64,000 bases of DNA from Hemicordylus capensis (taxonomy: Eukaryota; Chordata; Lepidosauria; Squamata; Cordylidae): positions 12,984,501 to 13,048,500 of the forward strand of contig NC_069662.1 in the NCBI RefSeq assembly GCF_027244095.1, given 5' to 3'. The notes below the pieces were generated by a model. It did no database searches, was not told the origin of the DNA, and saw only the letters and a program-made list of their open reading frames with translations. Shown here piece by piece: positions 1 to 10,188 of the stretch. Position 1 is the first letter of the stretch; the number at the start of each line of letters is the position of its first letter. The translations under genes and the position numbers were made by a program.

Positions 1-220
1 CACAGTTTCACGTCCGCTCCTCCCACTCTCCCGTCTGAGTTCAGACATTGGCGAGACTGCAGTGAGGCGGGGTAGCTGGCTGTACGGGTTTTCTTCTTGA
101 AAGAAGGACAGTCTGCACAGCCAATTGGGCTGCAGCAAGGGAGGAGTTTCCTCCCTCAACTCCATTTCCGTTGGGCGCAAGTGCAGTTCCAGTGCTTTAA
201 GGTAACGCTAGTGCCGCAGA
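1..220 (-). repeat. Fragment of a TIR element
   Basis: Read on the minus strand, this segment shares order and short matches with the internal part of the complete TIR element at 58956-59372. Shared words include the 'ccactctccc' block, the 'ctgcacagcca' block and the 'cctccctcaactc' block. Its outer end lies beyond the left edge. Divergence is high, so the assignment is tentative. Confidence 0.35.
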
Positions 221-1247
221 AATGGAGTTTGTGGTAGCAAAATGGAACTGTGAATGAAGATTCAGAGTGAAGTTGGTGGAGGGAAATCCCAGATCCCTTG
301 CCCCTGCCAACGCCATTGCCCTGAATTTGGACATGTGGCTTGAGAAACCAGAGGTGAAGGGAACTCTGGTTTCCCTTTACTTCCGAACTCAGCCAATGTC
401 TGTTTTTTTGGAGAGGACTACTGAGTTCATCACTTGCTTGTGTGCATCATCAGTGACAATTCCAATCTCCTCTATCCTCACCCTTTGGGAACTCCCTTCT
501 CCAAGATTTTAAAAAAGGCAACATTTTGAGGTCATCATGTGCCACACAGTTCTTGCTCTCCCTGCATTTAAATCTTCTCTAGGGACATGTCAAACATGCA
601 TTACATCTCCACCTCCTTTTACCACCCTGCCCTTGTTGCGTACAACATGCAGTGATTTTGCATGCAACACTTTCCCCTGACATGATGAAGTACATGGTAG
701 AGAGCTTTGCTTCTCAAAATTTCAAATGACAGACAGGGGTTAAGGGAGGCCTTAGCAACAAAGGAGGAGGTCATCCTAAACCAGGAGTGTTTCTTTTTCT
801 GGACAGGTCAGCTAATGCGAAGTTTTAAGAGCATGACCCTTGTGGTTGATGACGGTCAAGTCTCCAAAGCCTTGAATGGCATCAGCTCCGATTAAAACGA
901 AGTTCTTTCCCATCCAACATTGGGGGAAACCATAGCTTAATTTGAGTCAAGCTTAATTGATTCAGAGCTTGTCATGCCCTTGATTAAGAACATGATGGGG
1001 ATTATAGTCACCCACATTTCATGAGCTTCCAGCTCCTCTTCCCCCCTCCCACATACATGATTCCTTCTGCTCTGCACCCACCAACACAACTCCAAGCTTC
1101 CTCCACATTCCCTTCCATGAACTTATCTGGCTGCTGTTGCTCTGGTAATGTTAATATGGGAGTGGGGAATTGAAGGCAGGGAGGTCTCTTCCCTTTCCAG
1201 TAGCTGGTGTGCTGTGATTCAGCATGGCTAGGAACAAGTAGACCTGG
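221..1247. other. Intergenic, nothing recognised
   Basis: Only short open frames without recognisable domains occur on either strand. No splice-framed exon, RNA gene or confidently assignable repeat is visible. Confidence 0.5.
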
Positions 1248-1309
1248 GGAATGTAGTTTTCCCAAGGACTATTGACACCCACAGCATCCCTTGGGAAAAC
1301 TATATTTCC
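1248..1309. repeat. Short inverted repeat, MITE-like
   Basis: A left arm at about 1248-1267 is nearly the reverse complement of a right arm at 1288-1309, around the core 'gttttcccaagg'. A loop of about 20 bases separates them. This resembles the foldback cores of short squamate hAT-type MITEs, but no target duplication was found. Confidence 0.45.
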
Positions 1310-2447
1310 TGGCGTGACTTGCACACTGTAAAACAAGACAACAGGAGCTGAAAGATGAGGAGGGGAGACCTCTCCTGTTCTTCTATTCCACTTGCCACCT
1401 CTGGGCAGAAGCCAGATAAATGGGTTGAAGTGATGAGCGGATTAGAAGATTGTTGGTGGCTGTGTGTGGATGTTAGGCTACTTTGGTAGAAGTGAGCAGG
1501 GAGATGAAAAATGTTTCGGCTTGCCTAAAAGCTGAGCCAGAGAAGAAAGCAGGGATCATAATGCTCACCTCATATTTGAGGCACCTGTTTCAACCACCCA
1601 TGCAATGCATTTCCAAGCCAGGAAACACAAATCCTTGTGATTTCTGTCTGTGACTGTTACCTCTGAGAATTAGTCCTGAACAGAACCCATTTGTAACTGA
1701 CCCCTGGTACGTATCTAACCCTAAAAGATTACCTCTGTCCCACAGACACACCCACTCCCATCCATTGTCTTGGAAAGTGGACATGATTCACGACTCTAAA
1801 CTCACCCAATCTTTTCCCTTTCCCTTTGGGCTTTCTTCTAGATGAATGGCTCTAACTTTCCACAGAGCTGAGAGGATCCCGCCAGTCCTGTCTTCCTCTT
1901 TAGAGAGTTCTGCTTATATATTGATTGCCCAGGAATGGGGGCCAACCTGTGGTTTTGTGAGGAAGAGGCAGCTGGCCTGTGAGTTCCCTATTTAGTCTCT
2001 CTCCGTGTAGCAATTTCTGGCATAGAGTTGCTGAACTAAAATGTGGGATTAGGCAAAGAGAATGGAAATGTATAGCTAAAATGCGGGATTAGGCAAATAC
2101 AAATATTTATATACATACAAATATTTATATACCACTTTTCAACTAAAGTTCCCAAAGCGGTTTACACAGAGAAAACAACAATAAAGTAATTTATTGTTAC
2201 TATTATAATAGTATACTCTGTGTGTGTGTGTTTTGTAGCATTTGACTGCCTAACTTTCAGTGGCTACCAATCTCAGGGGAACCGTGGTTACACAAGGCAA
2301 TGTGTTTTGGTGGCTTGATGCTTGGAAAAATCCCAGGCAAGAAGGTCTAATCAAATCCAATGCCACTGAATTCAGAGGATAGTCCAAATTGCATAAGAGC
2401 ATAGCATTTGGGAGTTAGAAGAGACCATCTAGATCTTCTAGTCGGCG
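1310..2447. other. Intergenic with weak LINE-tail relic
   Basis: There is no gene-like ORF. Around 2095-2190 the 'atttatataccac' and 'gcggtttacacagagaaaa' words resemble the 3' end of the L2-like LINEs seen elsewhere in the window, in minus orientation. A short (TG)n run follows at about 2219-2231. The rest is unrecognised. Confidence 0.4.
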
Positions 2448-3664
2448 CAATCTACTAGGGATGTGCACAAATTGATTTTTTCCAATTTGATTTGTACCTG
2501 AATTGAATCACCCATGATTTGTTTTGGGTCCAAATCTGCCCCCCCCCCACAAATCACCCCAGATTTGTACACAAATTTTCTGAATTTGAATCTGGATCTA
2601 TTCAGGGGGATGGGATTCTGGGGGCAAAAAGAGTGGGGTGGTTGGTAGTGCCCAATGGACGGAAGCTACCACCCATATATCAAAGAAATTGGGCTAATGG
2701 GTGATATTTAAAAAGATTTTTGAAGTTCACACATTTTTAAGCTTTTTCCCATAGGGAATAATGGGGATTTCATCAGCATTAGTTATAACTCCCCAGTGGT
2801 GGGCAGCAGGGTGGCCAAGAGCAGGTTGTGGTGGGTGGTAGTGCCCAATGGGTGCAAGGAATCTACCACCAAGATTTCAAAGAAATTTGGCAAAGGGATG
2901 TTTTTTAAAAAAATTGAAGTTGGCATGTCTTTGTGGCAGATTCAGGCCAGAAAAGGGTTTTCAAGGGCAGAAGAGTGGGTCAGGTCGTGGTGCCCCAATG
3001 GGTACCTGCTACCACCCAGGTTTCAAATAAATTGATGAAAAGGGTGATTTTAATTTTTTTTCCTGAAGTTTGGATGTCTTTAAGCTTTTCCCCCATATGG
3101 AATAATGGGGGATTTCAATAGCCCCATAACTCCACCTGGGGGGCACCAGGATGGCCCAGAGCATGTTGTGGTGTAGTACACATAGGGTGCCAACCACCCC
3201 AAAAACAACAAGCCTATGGGGCACTGGGTTTGTAGTTTTCACTGTCTGAGGTGTTCTGAGAGTAGATTCTCTCATACCAGAGAATCAACTCTCAGAACAC
3301 CTGGTGCTTCCCACGTGGAGCAATAAGGCTGCTGCAATCCCCCTTATTCCCTATGGGGAAAAGCTTAAAGACAAGCCAACTTCATTTTTTTAAAAAAAAA
3401 AAAATTACCCCCTTGCCCATTTTCTTTGAAATTTGGGTGGTAGCTTCCACACATTGGGCACTACCAGCTAACCCACTTTAGCCAGAAAATGGAGGTCCAA
3501 ATCTTCAAATTTTGAGGGTCCATATCTGGGGTGATTTGTTTTGTACCCGGATCTGGGCAATTGAGCACAGGAGTGATTTGTTCTGTCTACAAATCCCTGA
3601 ATCAGCCAGATTCGGATAGAAATCGTTTTGTACCCAAATTGATTCGCACATCCCTACAATCTAC
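2448..3664. mobile_element. hAT-like non-autonomous DNA transposon, 1.2 kb
   Basis: The element body runs 2456-3656 with terminal inverted repeats TAGGGATGTGC at the left and GCACATCCCTA at the right. It is flanked by an identical 8-bp target duplication, CAATCTAC, at 2448-2455 and 3657-3664. An 8-bp duplication with this terminus fits the hAT superfamily. The interior has repeated and inverted blocks around 'cccaatgggtg' and 'accaccca' words and no transposase ORF, so it is non-autonomous. The left and right duplications are still perfect, which argues for a moderately recent insertion. Related ends occur at 4088-4257, near 25515, at 36133 and near 39905. Confidence 0.8.
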
Positions 3665-4081
3665 ACAAAACCCCCTCACTCAGAGGAGGAAACTGCCTCA
3701 GCATCCATGAGAGATGCCTCTCTAGTCTTTCTGAAAATCTCCAGCAAAGGAAAACCCACCACGGCACAAGGCAGACTGTTTCACTGCCCCACAGCTTTTA
3801 CAGCTAGAACATTCTTCCTAATGTCTAGGTTGAATCTGCTTTCTTGCCATTTTGACCCCTTAATTCTAGTCATGGCAACAGAGAATGAGTTCACCTTCTT
3901 CTATGTTGCAGCCCTTCAGATAACTGCAGATGGCTATCCTATGTCCCATAAGAGCAGCCATGCTGGATCAGGCCAAGAGCCCATCCAGGCCAGCATCCTG
4001 TTTCACACAGTGGCCCACCACACCTCTAAGAAGACCACAGGCAAGAAGGGAGGGCCTACCCACCACCCAAATTTGGTTCCC
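3665..4081 (-). repeat. CR1-type LINE 3' end, minus strand, plus adjacent dispersed repeat
   Basis: The reverse complement of about 3690-3945 reads through the CR1 3'-region words seen on the plus strand at 40575-40828, such as 'agacattaggaagaa' and 'gctggatg'-like blocks. The part at 3946-4081 carries the common 'gctggatcaggcc ... catcctgtttcacaca' repeat word that recurs at 31900, 40530 (reversed) and 42790. The open frame across the segment is a chance frame in repeat DNA. Confidence 0.6.
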
Positions 4082-4087
4082 CTAGGT

Positions 4088-4257
4088 CCAGGACCTTGTT
4101 AAGTGGTCTGAATCAGTCTGAATCTTAATCAAAGCAAAGCAAATAAATATCGAATTTGGGTAGATTTGGATATAAAACAAATCAGGGGAGATTTGGTGCA
4201 CAAATTGAATCAGGTGCACAAATTGAATTTTTAAAAATCAATTTGTGCACATCCCTA
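4088..4257. mobile_element. Right-end fragment of the GGGATGTGCAC hAT-like family
   Basis: The sequence ends in 'gtgcacatcccta' preceded by 'caatttgt' words like the right end of the 2456-3656 element. The left terminus was not found, so this is a partial copy. Confidence 0.45.
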
Positions 4258-4291
4258 ATTTTGTATTTATTAGATTTATATACTGTCCTTC
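4258..4291 (-). repeat. L2-like LINE 3' end, first half (interrupted)
   Basis: The 'tatttattagatttatatactgtccttc' type sequence matches the start of the minus-strand L2-like LINE 3' ends seen at 42540 and 56220. It breaks off at 4291 and resumes at 5643 after the insertion at 4292-5642. Confidence 0.6.
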
Positions 4292-5642
4292 GACTTGTTG
4301 CCTATCTCAAACTTGGCAAATCTCTATTGAGGAATGTTCACAGTTCGCAGCTTATATGCAGCCTATATGCTGGTCGTATAGTCCTTGTTTTATTTATTAT
4401 TTAGTCAATCTACACAGCTGGCCTTTATCTTATCCCCTTGGCGTCTGTTTAAGCAACACACAGAAGAATTCATCATGCCGGGACATAACATGGATAAGAA
4501 CTGTAAGAACTGTAAGCGGTGCTTTAGGGGGAGGTTCTGTGGAGATGGTGGTCCTGCAGTGGATAAGCTTCCAAAAAGAAAATTGGCTAAGGTAAAAGCT
4601 AAATTACCAGCCAAGCTGCCTTCTAAAGCACAAGTCATACTGGCCCCTGGATCCACCCAGACCAAGATTGATTGTTTTCTTACCTCCCCCAATATGGATA
4701 GAGGAGTCAGCGAAAGAAATGAGTTTAAGGGGTGTTTTGAAGATCCTGAGTCTAATGTTTCTACCATAGAGGAAGCTGAAGTTTGCTCAATCGACCAAGG
4801 TTGCACTGTAGACAATGCTATAGAGAGTTTTTTTGATTCTTATACACTTGGCATCCACCCCTCTCCCTCTCCCAGGCAAAGCGGTGTGACTGTGGATAAC
4901 TCTCTTCAGCCAGAAACGGCCTCCTCCGTGTATATTGATACATGTTCTAATGCTGGCCTTCATTCCAGGACCTCTTTTTCTAAAGATGTAGCAGCAGAGC
5001 CAAACTTGAGTGTGAAAACTTTGGCTTTATTATCGGAAACTTTAATCCATCTACTTCAGAAGTCCTCTACTAGTTTGTCGAAATTAGAGGATATACTTAA
5101 ACGCCTTACCATTCTCCAGAACAGCTTTTGTAATAAAACTGTCCCCCCAGGTATTCGGGAGGCCAGCACTCAAACCATGCAGATGGACTTGGCGGATCTT
5201 AACCCCTCCAACCCTTCTTCAAATGACTTTGTTTTAAGCTTAGATCATGAGGGGGGACTTCAATTATTCCCTTGTCAATGCGAGCTCACCATCCTGCTTA
5301 AGCAGTACAATCAGCATTGCTGGGGCACTATCTCTGCTATTAAAAAGTCTCTAGCTCAGCTATTGGCTTTTGAGGAGGAAACGGTGGATCTAAAGGCTTT
5401 TAAGAAGCGGTCTTCAGGAGACCCATATGTTCTGAGACTGATGTTAATTTTTGAACATAAACTAGTCTCAGCTTCACTGCTTAGAATGAGGCGTCTTTTG
5501 AGCAGGTGGAGTATTTATCCTAAGAGGGTCTTCTCTAGTTACTCAGCTGAATCTCCGGCGGATAGATATCTACAGGGGCATGAGTCTCTGGAAGGTTGTC
5601 TATGAAATCTCCCCCATGCGGTGGCCGTTGCCCTTATTCTTC
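4292..5642 (+). mobile_element. Young 1.35-kb insertion carrying one ORF, 13-bp target duplication
   Basis: A 13-bp direct repeat, TATACTGTCCTTC, lies at 4279-4291 and 5643-5655. The 1351 bp between the copies split an older L2-like LINE 3' end, whose second half continues after 5643 with 'aaaggctcagggcag'. The insert has about 180 bp of leader, one intact ORF (4475-5605) and only about 37 bp after the stop, with no poly(A) or simple-repeat tail. There are no terminal inverted repeats, which argues against a cut-and-paste transposon. A 13-bp duplication fits target-primed retrotransposition. It could be an ORF1-only derivative of a LINE or a retrocopy of an unknown gene. Confidence 0.7.
4475..5605 (+). 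CDS. Unrecognised 376-aa ORF inside a retrotransposed insertion
   Basis: I do not recognise this protein with confidence. The frame opens at an ATG followed by a Cys- and Lys/Arg-rich N-terminus (CKNCKRCFRGRFC, then KLPKRKLAKVKAKLPAKLPSK), which could bind nucleic acid. A low-complexity Ser/Thr-rich middle follows. Near residues 195-225 there is a Leu-heptad stretch (TLALLSETLIHLLQKSSTSL and on) that could form a coiled coil. A Leu-rich basic C-terminal region ends the frame. A basic N-terminus, coiled coil and basic C-terminus in an insertion with a target duplication suggest a LINE ORF1-like protein. No reverse transcriptase or endonuclease motif is present, and no RRM of the L1 ORF1 type was seen. 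The frame is free of stops over 376 codons, so the copy is young or was recently under constraint. Thirty further in-frame codons lie upstream of the chosen ATG. A host retrogene is the main alternative. Confidence 0.5.
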   Translation: MPGHNMDKNCKNCKRCFRGRFCGDGGPAVDKLPKRKLAKVKAKLPAKLPSKAQVILAPGSTQTKIDCFLTSPNMDRGVSERNEFKGCFEDPESNVSTIEEAEVCSIDQGCTVDNAIESFFDSYTLGIHPSPSPRQSGVTVDNSLQPETASSVYIDTCSNAGLHSRTSFSKDVAAEPNLSVKTLALLSETLIHLLQKSSTSLSKLEDILKRLTILQNSFCNKTVPPGIREASTQTMQMDLADLNPSNPSSNDFVLSLDHEGGLQLFPCQCELTILLKQYNQHCWGTISAIKKSLAQLLAFEEETVDLKAFKKRSSGDPYVLRLMLIFEHKLVSASLLRMRRLLSRWSIYPKRVFSSYSAESPADRYLQGHESLEGCL

Positions 5643-5700
5643 TATACTGTCCTTCCAAAAAGGCTCAGGGCAGTTTATTTCCTGACCCTTCCTGGTCCCA
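5643..5700 (-). repeat. L2-like LINE 3' end, second half
   Basis: This is the continuation of the element interrupted at 4291. 'ctgtccttccaaaaaggctc' matches the minus-strand LINE ends at 42570 and 56250. Confidence 0.6.
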
Positions 5701-5950
5701 CAATGTAGTAACCTTTTCACTTCTGCATCTCAACCACCAACTGACCTGGGTTGAGACACCCATGTAGAAAGGATAGTTCTCCAAACCATGTGTAACATTG
5801 CAACAGCCCAAGACGAGAGAGTGGAACCAGAGGAGGCCTCATCCTGCAGTGGGGAAAGATTCACTTTCAGCATTTCATGGCAAGAACAGAGAGTTCAGAG
5901 AATGAAACCCTCTTCAGACATTACATTGTCTGTGCATACAGGTGTCTGTA

Positions 5951-5982
<32 letters not shown>

Positions 5983-7804
5983 GCGCATGTGTAAATGACT
6001 GTACAAGGCTGTGAAAACTACTGTATGTGATTTCATTTAGAAAAAAAGCAGAGAGGGAGGCCTATTTATATGTGCTGCCTGGGGCATGTCCAATATTCTC
6101 TTTGGTTTGGAATTCTCACACCATCCCAGGCACTGCACTCACTGGCTTCCAGGAGAAGCCAATGGAGATGGTGGGGCAGGTGACTCGAAGGGAGAGACAC
6201 ATTGGAGATTCTCCTGCTGCTGCAAAAATAGGTTTGGGGGGCAGAGTGAGTCCCATAGCTGCTGTTGCTGCGGCAGCCACTGCTGGCATAGGGCTCTTCT
6301 TTTCCAGCTAGGTGGCAATGGCCATGCCCAAGTAGGTTGCAACCTGACTGCTGGTGTGGGTGGCTGCATGGAGATTGGTTTGTGGGGCAAACACCACCTG
6401 ATTGGCTACCAAGTGGACAGCACTGGAGAAGGCCCTGTTTGACTACCAATGAGGAAACAGAAAGGGAGGCAGGACAAAGCAGACCAGGGGCTCAACAGGG
6501 GTGGAGGAAAAGAAGGTGGAAGAGGCAATGATTCCGTGAAATAGCGGTGGCACAGGAGGCGGTAGCAAAGGACCAGGACCCTTCCTCTCCTTCCTGTAGC
6601 GTGAGCAGCCATTGCCGCCACCACCACCCTCTTTAGCCTTGTCCATGTGGGCCCCAGAAGGGGGCAAGCCTTGAGTCCACATCACCCAGCTGGGCAGCTG
6701 GGCAGCAGCATAAGAGCCCGACTGGAGAAATCTGGTGCCCAATATTTGCTAAATGTTCCAGATGACTTGGTCGTTCATTTGGGAGTTTACTTTTCTTTGG
6801 AAGTTCTGACAGAGGGTGAAGTTGTATGGCCCTGGAAAATCTGTTCAGAGCCCAACTGGGAAAAGATGGGAAAGGGGCAAAAGATTGCTTCCGGCCCACA
6901 GTGTAAGGAAAGAGTCTGGTTCAGTTGTCCTGACAGGAGGGCTGTTGGCCCAGGAGCCTTGCAAGGCCAATCATCGATACTGTAATGTACAACTAACAAT
7001 TTGTTATGTACAACTAACATGCCTAGCAAATTATACCAATATAGATGGAAACATAGCCAGAAACATGGTGTTTGAATGAATTGGCCAGCAAGTGCTAGAC
7101 ATTGTTTTATTCTCCGGTTGTGAGACAATTTTGCAACATCAGGGGTTTTCCCGGATAGCAGGCATTAATGCGAACTTACTGTGAGGCTTTACTGTGAGTT
7201 CAAAGTTGCCCCACCCAAACCAACACAAAAAGTGGATTTTTTTACCCCAGATATAAATCAGGCTACACTCCAATGCGCAATGAAAAACCTGGATTGTGCG
7301 TGAAGTTCTTCTTGATAGCTTGCAGAGACTTTGGGGGTAAATTTGACCAATATGTGAATGCACACCTCCATTCCAGAGGAGATGCAAAATAAAAGCCAGG
7401 CATAAAAAAAAACTTTCAGGACCAATTGTTTATTGATGAGCCTGTATTGCTGTAGTGCCTCATGGGGATATTTCAGCAGCATGTTTTCTAATGACATCAT
7501 TTTCTCATTACCATCTTCAATCAAGGTGTGGTGTACCCTATTCTTAAAGATGAGGCTCTGGCAATTACAAGTACAATCCATATTGCACTGGGTGTTTAAC
7601 AAAAAAAAATGCATGAATGTGAAGATGGTGATTATCAATTAACATTATTGTGAAAGGAAAGTAGACAGTTTTGTTCTTACCATAATTTTTGTAAAAAAAC
7701 CCTCAAAACTATCATCAGCAGGTGGGTAATTTAACTGGGGAAAGCAATGAGTGAGGATGTTGAACTTTTCCCCTCCTACACAATATTCCCAACCTAAATT
7801 GCTC
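5701..7804. other. Intergenic; (TG)n at 5951-5978
   Basis: A (TG)n microsatellite occupies about 5951-5978. The rest shows overlapping short frames on both strands between 6030 and 7130, none with a recognisable domain, codon pattern or splice framing. The block at about 7140-7390 looks like an old dispersed element, but its ends were not found. Confidence 0.4.
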
Positions 7805-8066
7805 CATGTAAAGCCACCTAATGGTGCAGCAGGGAAGTGACTTGCTTAGGGGGAAAGAGGTTGTTAGTTCAAATCCCCGTTGGTATGTTTCCCAGACTTT
7901 GAGAAACACCAATATAGGGCAGGAGCAATATATGAAGCTGCTGAAAGGCAGCATCTCATACTGCATGGGGGAAAGTAATGGTGAACCCCTCCTGCATTCT
8001 AACAAGGAAACCACATGGTTCTGTGGTTTCCAGGAGTCGACACCGACTCAATGGCGCAATCTTCCC
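7805..8066 (+). mobile_element. tRNA-derived SINE
   Basis: The head has the pol III box-B-like word 'agttcaaatcccc' and a degenerate box A around 'taatggtgcagcagg'. The body has 'tgctgaaaggcagcatctca', 'cctgcattctaac' and 'aggagtcgacaccgactca', a tRNA-derived squamate SINE body also found at 13390-13650 (minus) and 26735-26920 (plus). A CT-rich tail follows at 8064-8090. Confidence 0.65.
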
Positions 8067-8373
8067 TTCCCTTCCCTCCCCTTTTCCAGGGTCACAAATG
8101 ATGATGACAAGGAGGATTCAACATAGGGTTTTCTCAGAGGGCAATAACTTGCCCAGAAGTTAAATGAGCTGAGAAAAGAGCCTGAGAAGGTAAGGAGGCT
8201 TCTTTTACCAGTACTTCCCCTTTCATGTAAAAATTAGCATCCACCGTGCCTTAAATTTGAATAGAACAACAAAACTGGCATTTAGTTAGGCTCAATTTCA
8301 AGCTTTCTGTCCTCAGGAAACACATTCCGTTCTTTTTTTATCAATAACTTTTTATTCGACTTTTCCACAACGT

Positions 8374-8374
<1 letters not shown>

Positions 8375-8421
<47 letters not shown>
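8375..8421. repeat. (CA)n microsatellite
   Basis: An uninterrupted run of alternating A and C of over 40 bases, absent from the partner position in copy A2. Confidence 0.95.
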
Positions 8422-8423
<2 letters not shown>

Positions 8424-8864
8424 CCTTCCAACTCATTGTTAGAACAAGATCAATTACAATACCCAGGTCTTGCCTGTAATGAAACACATTCCGTTCTGAC
8501 CTGTCTGCAGAAGAATCCTTGGCAGGCTGCCATGAAACTAATGCATGGATTCTGGGAAGTGTTTACTACAGGATCCTGACCAAGCTGGGACTCAGTCATA
8601 CACTGCATATGAGAGCATACCTGACGTTCCTCTGCAGGTGAGCAATTTCGGAGATTAATAGCAGCGAGGAAGTTGGCCTCTTTCAGGGAAGTTGAACCCC
8701 TACCACTGTTCTGATTAAGTAACCCATGATACATTCCGTCACACTAATCCTGTGGATGTTGATGCAATGAAAAGGTGCATTTATGTGCTTCAGAATCACT
8801 TGACCTACGTGTGGGCTGAAATGTAACAATTGTCCGTTTTGCGGGACAGATTAGTTATTGAAAA

Positions 8865-9023
8865 GGTTACAGCCAATGAGAGGTATTTATTACGCAGTAG
8901 GGTTTGGCAGGCTACGGATATAAATGGAGCTACCTTAGCTAAAGGAAGAGATTGAAGAGCATCGGTTTCCGTCACTGGGGTGCCACTCATCCAAAGAACT
9001 TGCACATTTCTCTGATTTTGAGG
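8865..9023 (+). promoter_or_regulatory. P1: RNase promoter with non-coding exon 1
   Basis: A CCAAT box at 8873-8877 lies 46 bp upstream of a TATAAAT box at 8919-8925. A start about 25-30 bases downstream would give a non-coding exon of roughly 75 bases ending at 9023, followed by the donor GTAAGC. The nearest downstream coding exon is the type I RNase at 9754, whose acceptor AG at 9729-9730 gives an intron of about 0.7 kb. A polypyrimidine-poor TAG at 9106-9108 offers an earlier acceptor and a possible second non-coding exon. The same block recurs at P2, P3 and P4 with identical CCAAT-TATA spacing, which supports real function. Transcription was not observed. Confidence 0.7.
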
Positions 9024-9753
9024 GTAAGCATGAGCACCTCCTAATATGCCTTATTCTGAGTCTGTTCTTCATGTCTCCCATTTTCACATCCATATTTTTA
9101 ATCTATAGTTGCCAGCTGACCAGAAAAGCACTAGGCAACCTGCTCCACTGCCTTTACCAGCACCACGAGTGGTAGAATGCAGCAGAATAGAGAGGAGCAT
9201 TATCAGCAGCTAATGTTGGCAGATCAAATTGCGGTTAAAGACATAGTTCCAAAGTCTGGAACTGACTGACTGGCAAATTGGCAAGCCTAGTTTAATAGTG
9301 GCACATGTACGTGGGGATTATAGAGAGGCTGTTCAAAGAGCCGAAAACTGTGTTCTACCCAGGTTTGGGAGCTGTGCATGCTCCCAGTTTTCAGTTGTGT
9401 GGGAGCATAGATCTAGGTAGGAGGAGGGAGAAGTGATTGTGTAGGAGAACAGAGCTGAGTAGGGCAGGGTTGTCCTACCCAGCTTCCATATCCAGCATTT
9501 GACCAAGGTAGGAGGAAAACCTGTCCTACCCAGTTCCTGTCCACCATACAATCACTTGGGGCCCCAGATATTGTTGGACTACAACTCCCAGCATCCCCAG
9601 TCACAAGGAACATTGTTTGGACTGGACCAGCTCCAACAAGTTTGCCAGTTCAATTGGCTCTAAAGTTACCATAAGGGGAATTCGATGGCAACCAGCACCT
9701 GTGACTCCTCCTTATTCTTTCCCCACATAGTAGCCGTAGCAGAAGATCTAGCC

Positions 9754-10188
9754 ATGGTCCTGAGGGCACCCCGCTGTGCTGTGCTGCTGGTGGTCTGCCT
9801 CACCTTCCTGGTCTTCTTGGAGACTGTCAGTGGGGCCACTTACCGCCAGTTCAAGCAGCGGCACATTGACAACGGCCAGCCACCATCCAACGCTCGCACG
9901 TACTGTGATCAGATGATGCAGCGAAGGGGCATGACTCGTCCTGTATGTAAGCCAGACAACACCTTCATCCATTCAAGCGACAGACAAGTCCAAGGCATCT
10001 GTGGTGCAGGAGGGAGGCCAGTTTCTGGCAACACTCGTCAGAGCAGACGCCCCTTCAGAATCACCACTTGCCGGGTCAACCCAGGCTCTCGCCCACCCAG
10101 ATGCAGCTACAGTGGCAATACTGAGACCCGGAATATCCGGGTATCTTGCGTGAGGCGCCTACCTGTGCATTTTGCTGGAATCGTCTAA
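9754..10188 (+). CDS. Secreted RNase A superfamily protein, type I (RNase 4-like), catalytic
   Basis: This is a 144-aa precursor with a signal peptide at about residues 1-27 (a Val/Leu-rich core, then ETVSG). The mature chain has all three catalytic residues: His37 (FKQRH), Lys66 in the family signature CKPDNTF, and His139 (PVHF). Six Cys at 51, 65, 83, 106, 117 and 132 give three disulfides (RNase A pairs 26-84, 40-95 and 58-110); the 65-72 pair is absent, as in angiogenins. The MMQRRGMT block and the short PVHFAG-type C-terminus are closer to mammalian RNase 4 than to angiogenin. It should cleave RNA extracellularly or in granules. The ATG at 9754 was chosen because the acceptor AG at 9729-9730 (pyrimidine tract, then CACATAG) excludes the in-frame ATG at 9685. 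An ATTAAA at 10850-10855 is a possible poly(A) signal. It is expected to be transcribed from P1. Confidence 0.93.
   Translation: MVLRAPRCAVLLVVCLTFLVFLETVSGATYRQFKQRHIDNGQPPSNARTYCDQMMQRRGMTRPVCKPDNTFIHSSDRQVQGICGAGGRPVSGNTRQSRRPFRITTCRVNPGSRPPRCSYSGNTETRNIRVSCVRRLPVHFAGIV

Noticed and set aside
3707-4102. 131-codon plus-strand frame
   Set aside because: It runs antisense through a CR1 3' end and another dispersed repeat, so coding is unlikely.
6030-6990. Cluster of overlapping 60-118 codon frames on both strands
   Set aside because: There are no domains, no start context, no splice framing and no conservation with other parts of the window. They look like chance frames in GC-rich DNA.
9685-9753. 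Upstream in-frame ATG extending the first type I RNase by 23 codons
   Set aside because: The extension crosses a clear pyrimidine tract and acceptor AG at 9729-9730 and would displace the signal peptide from the N-terminus.
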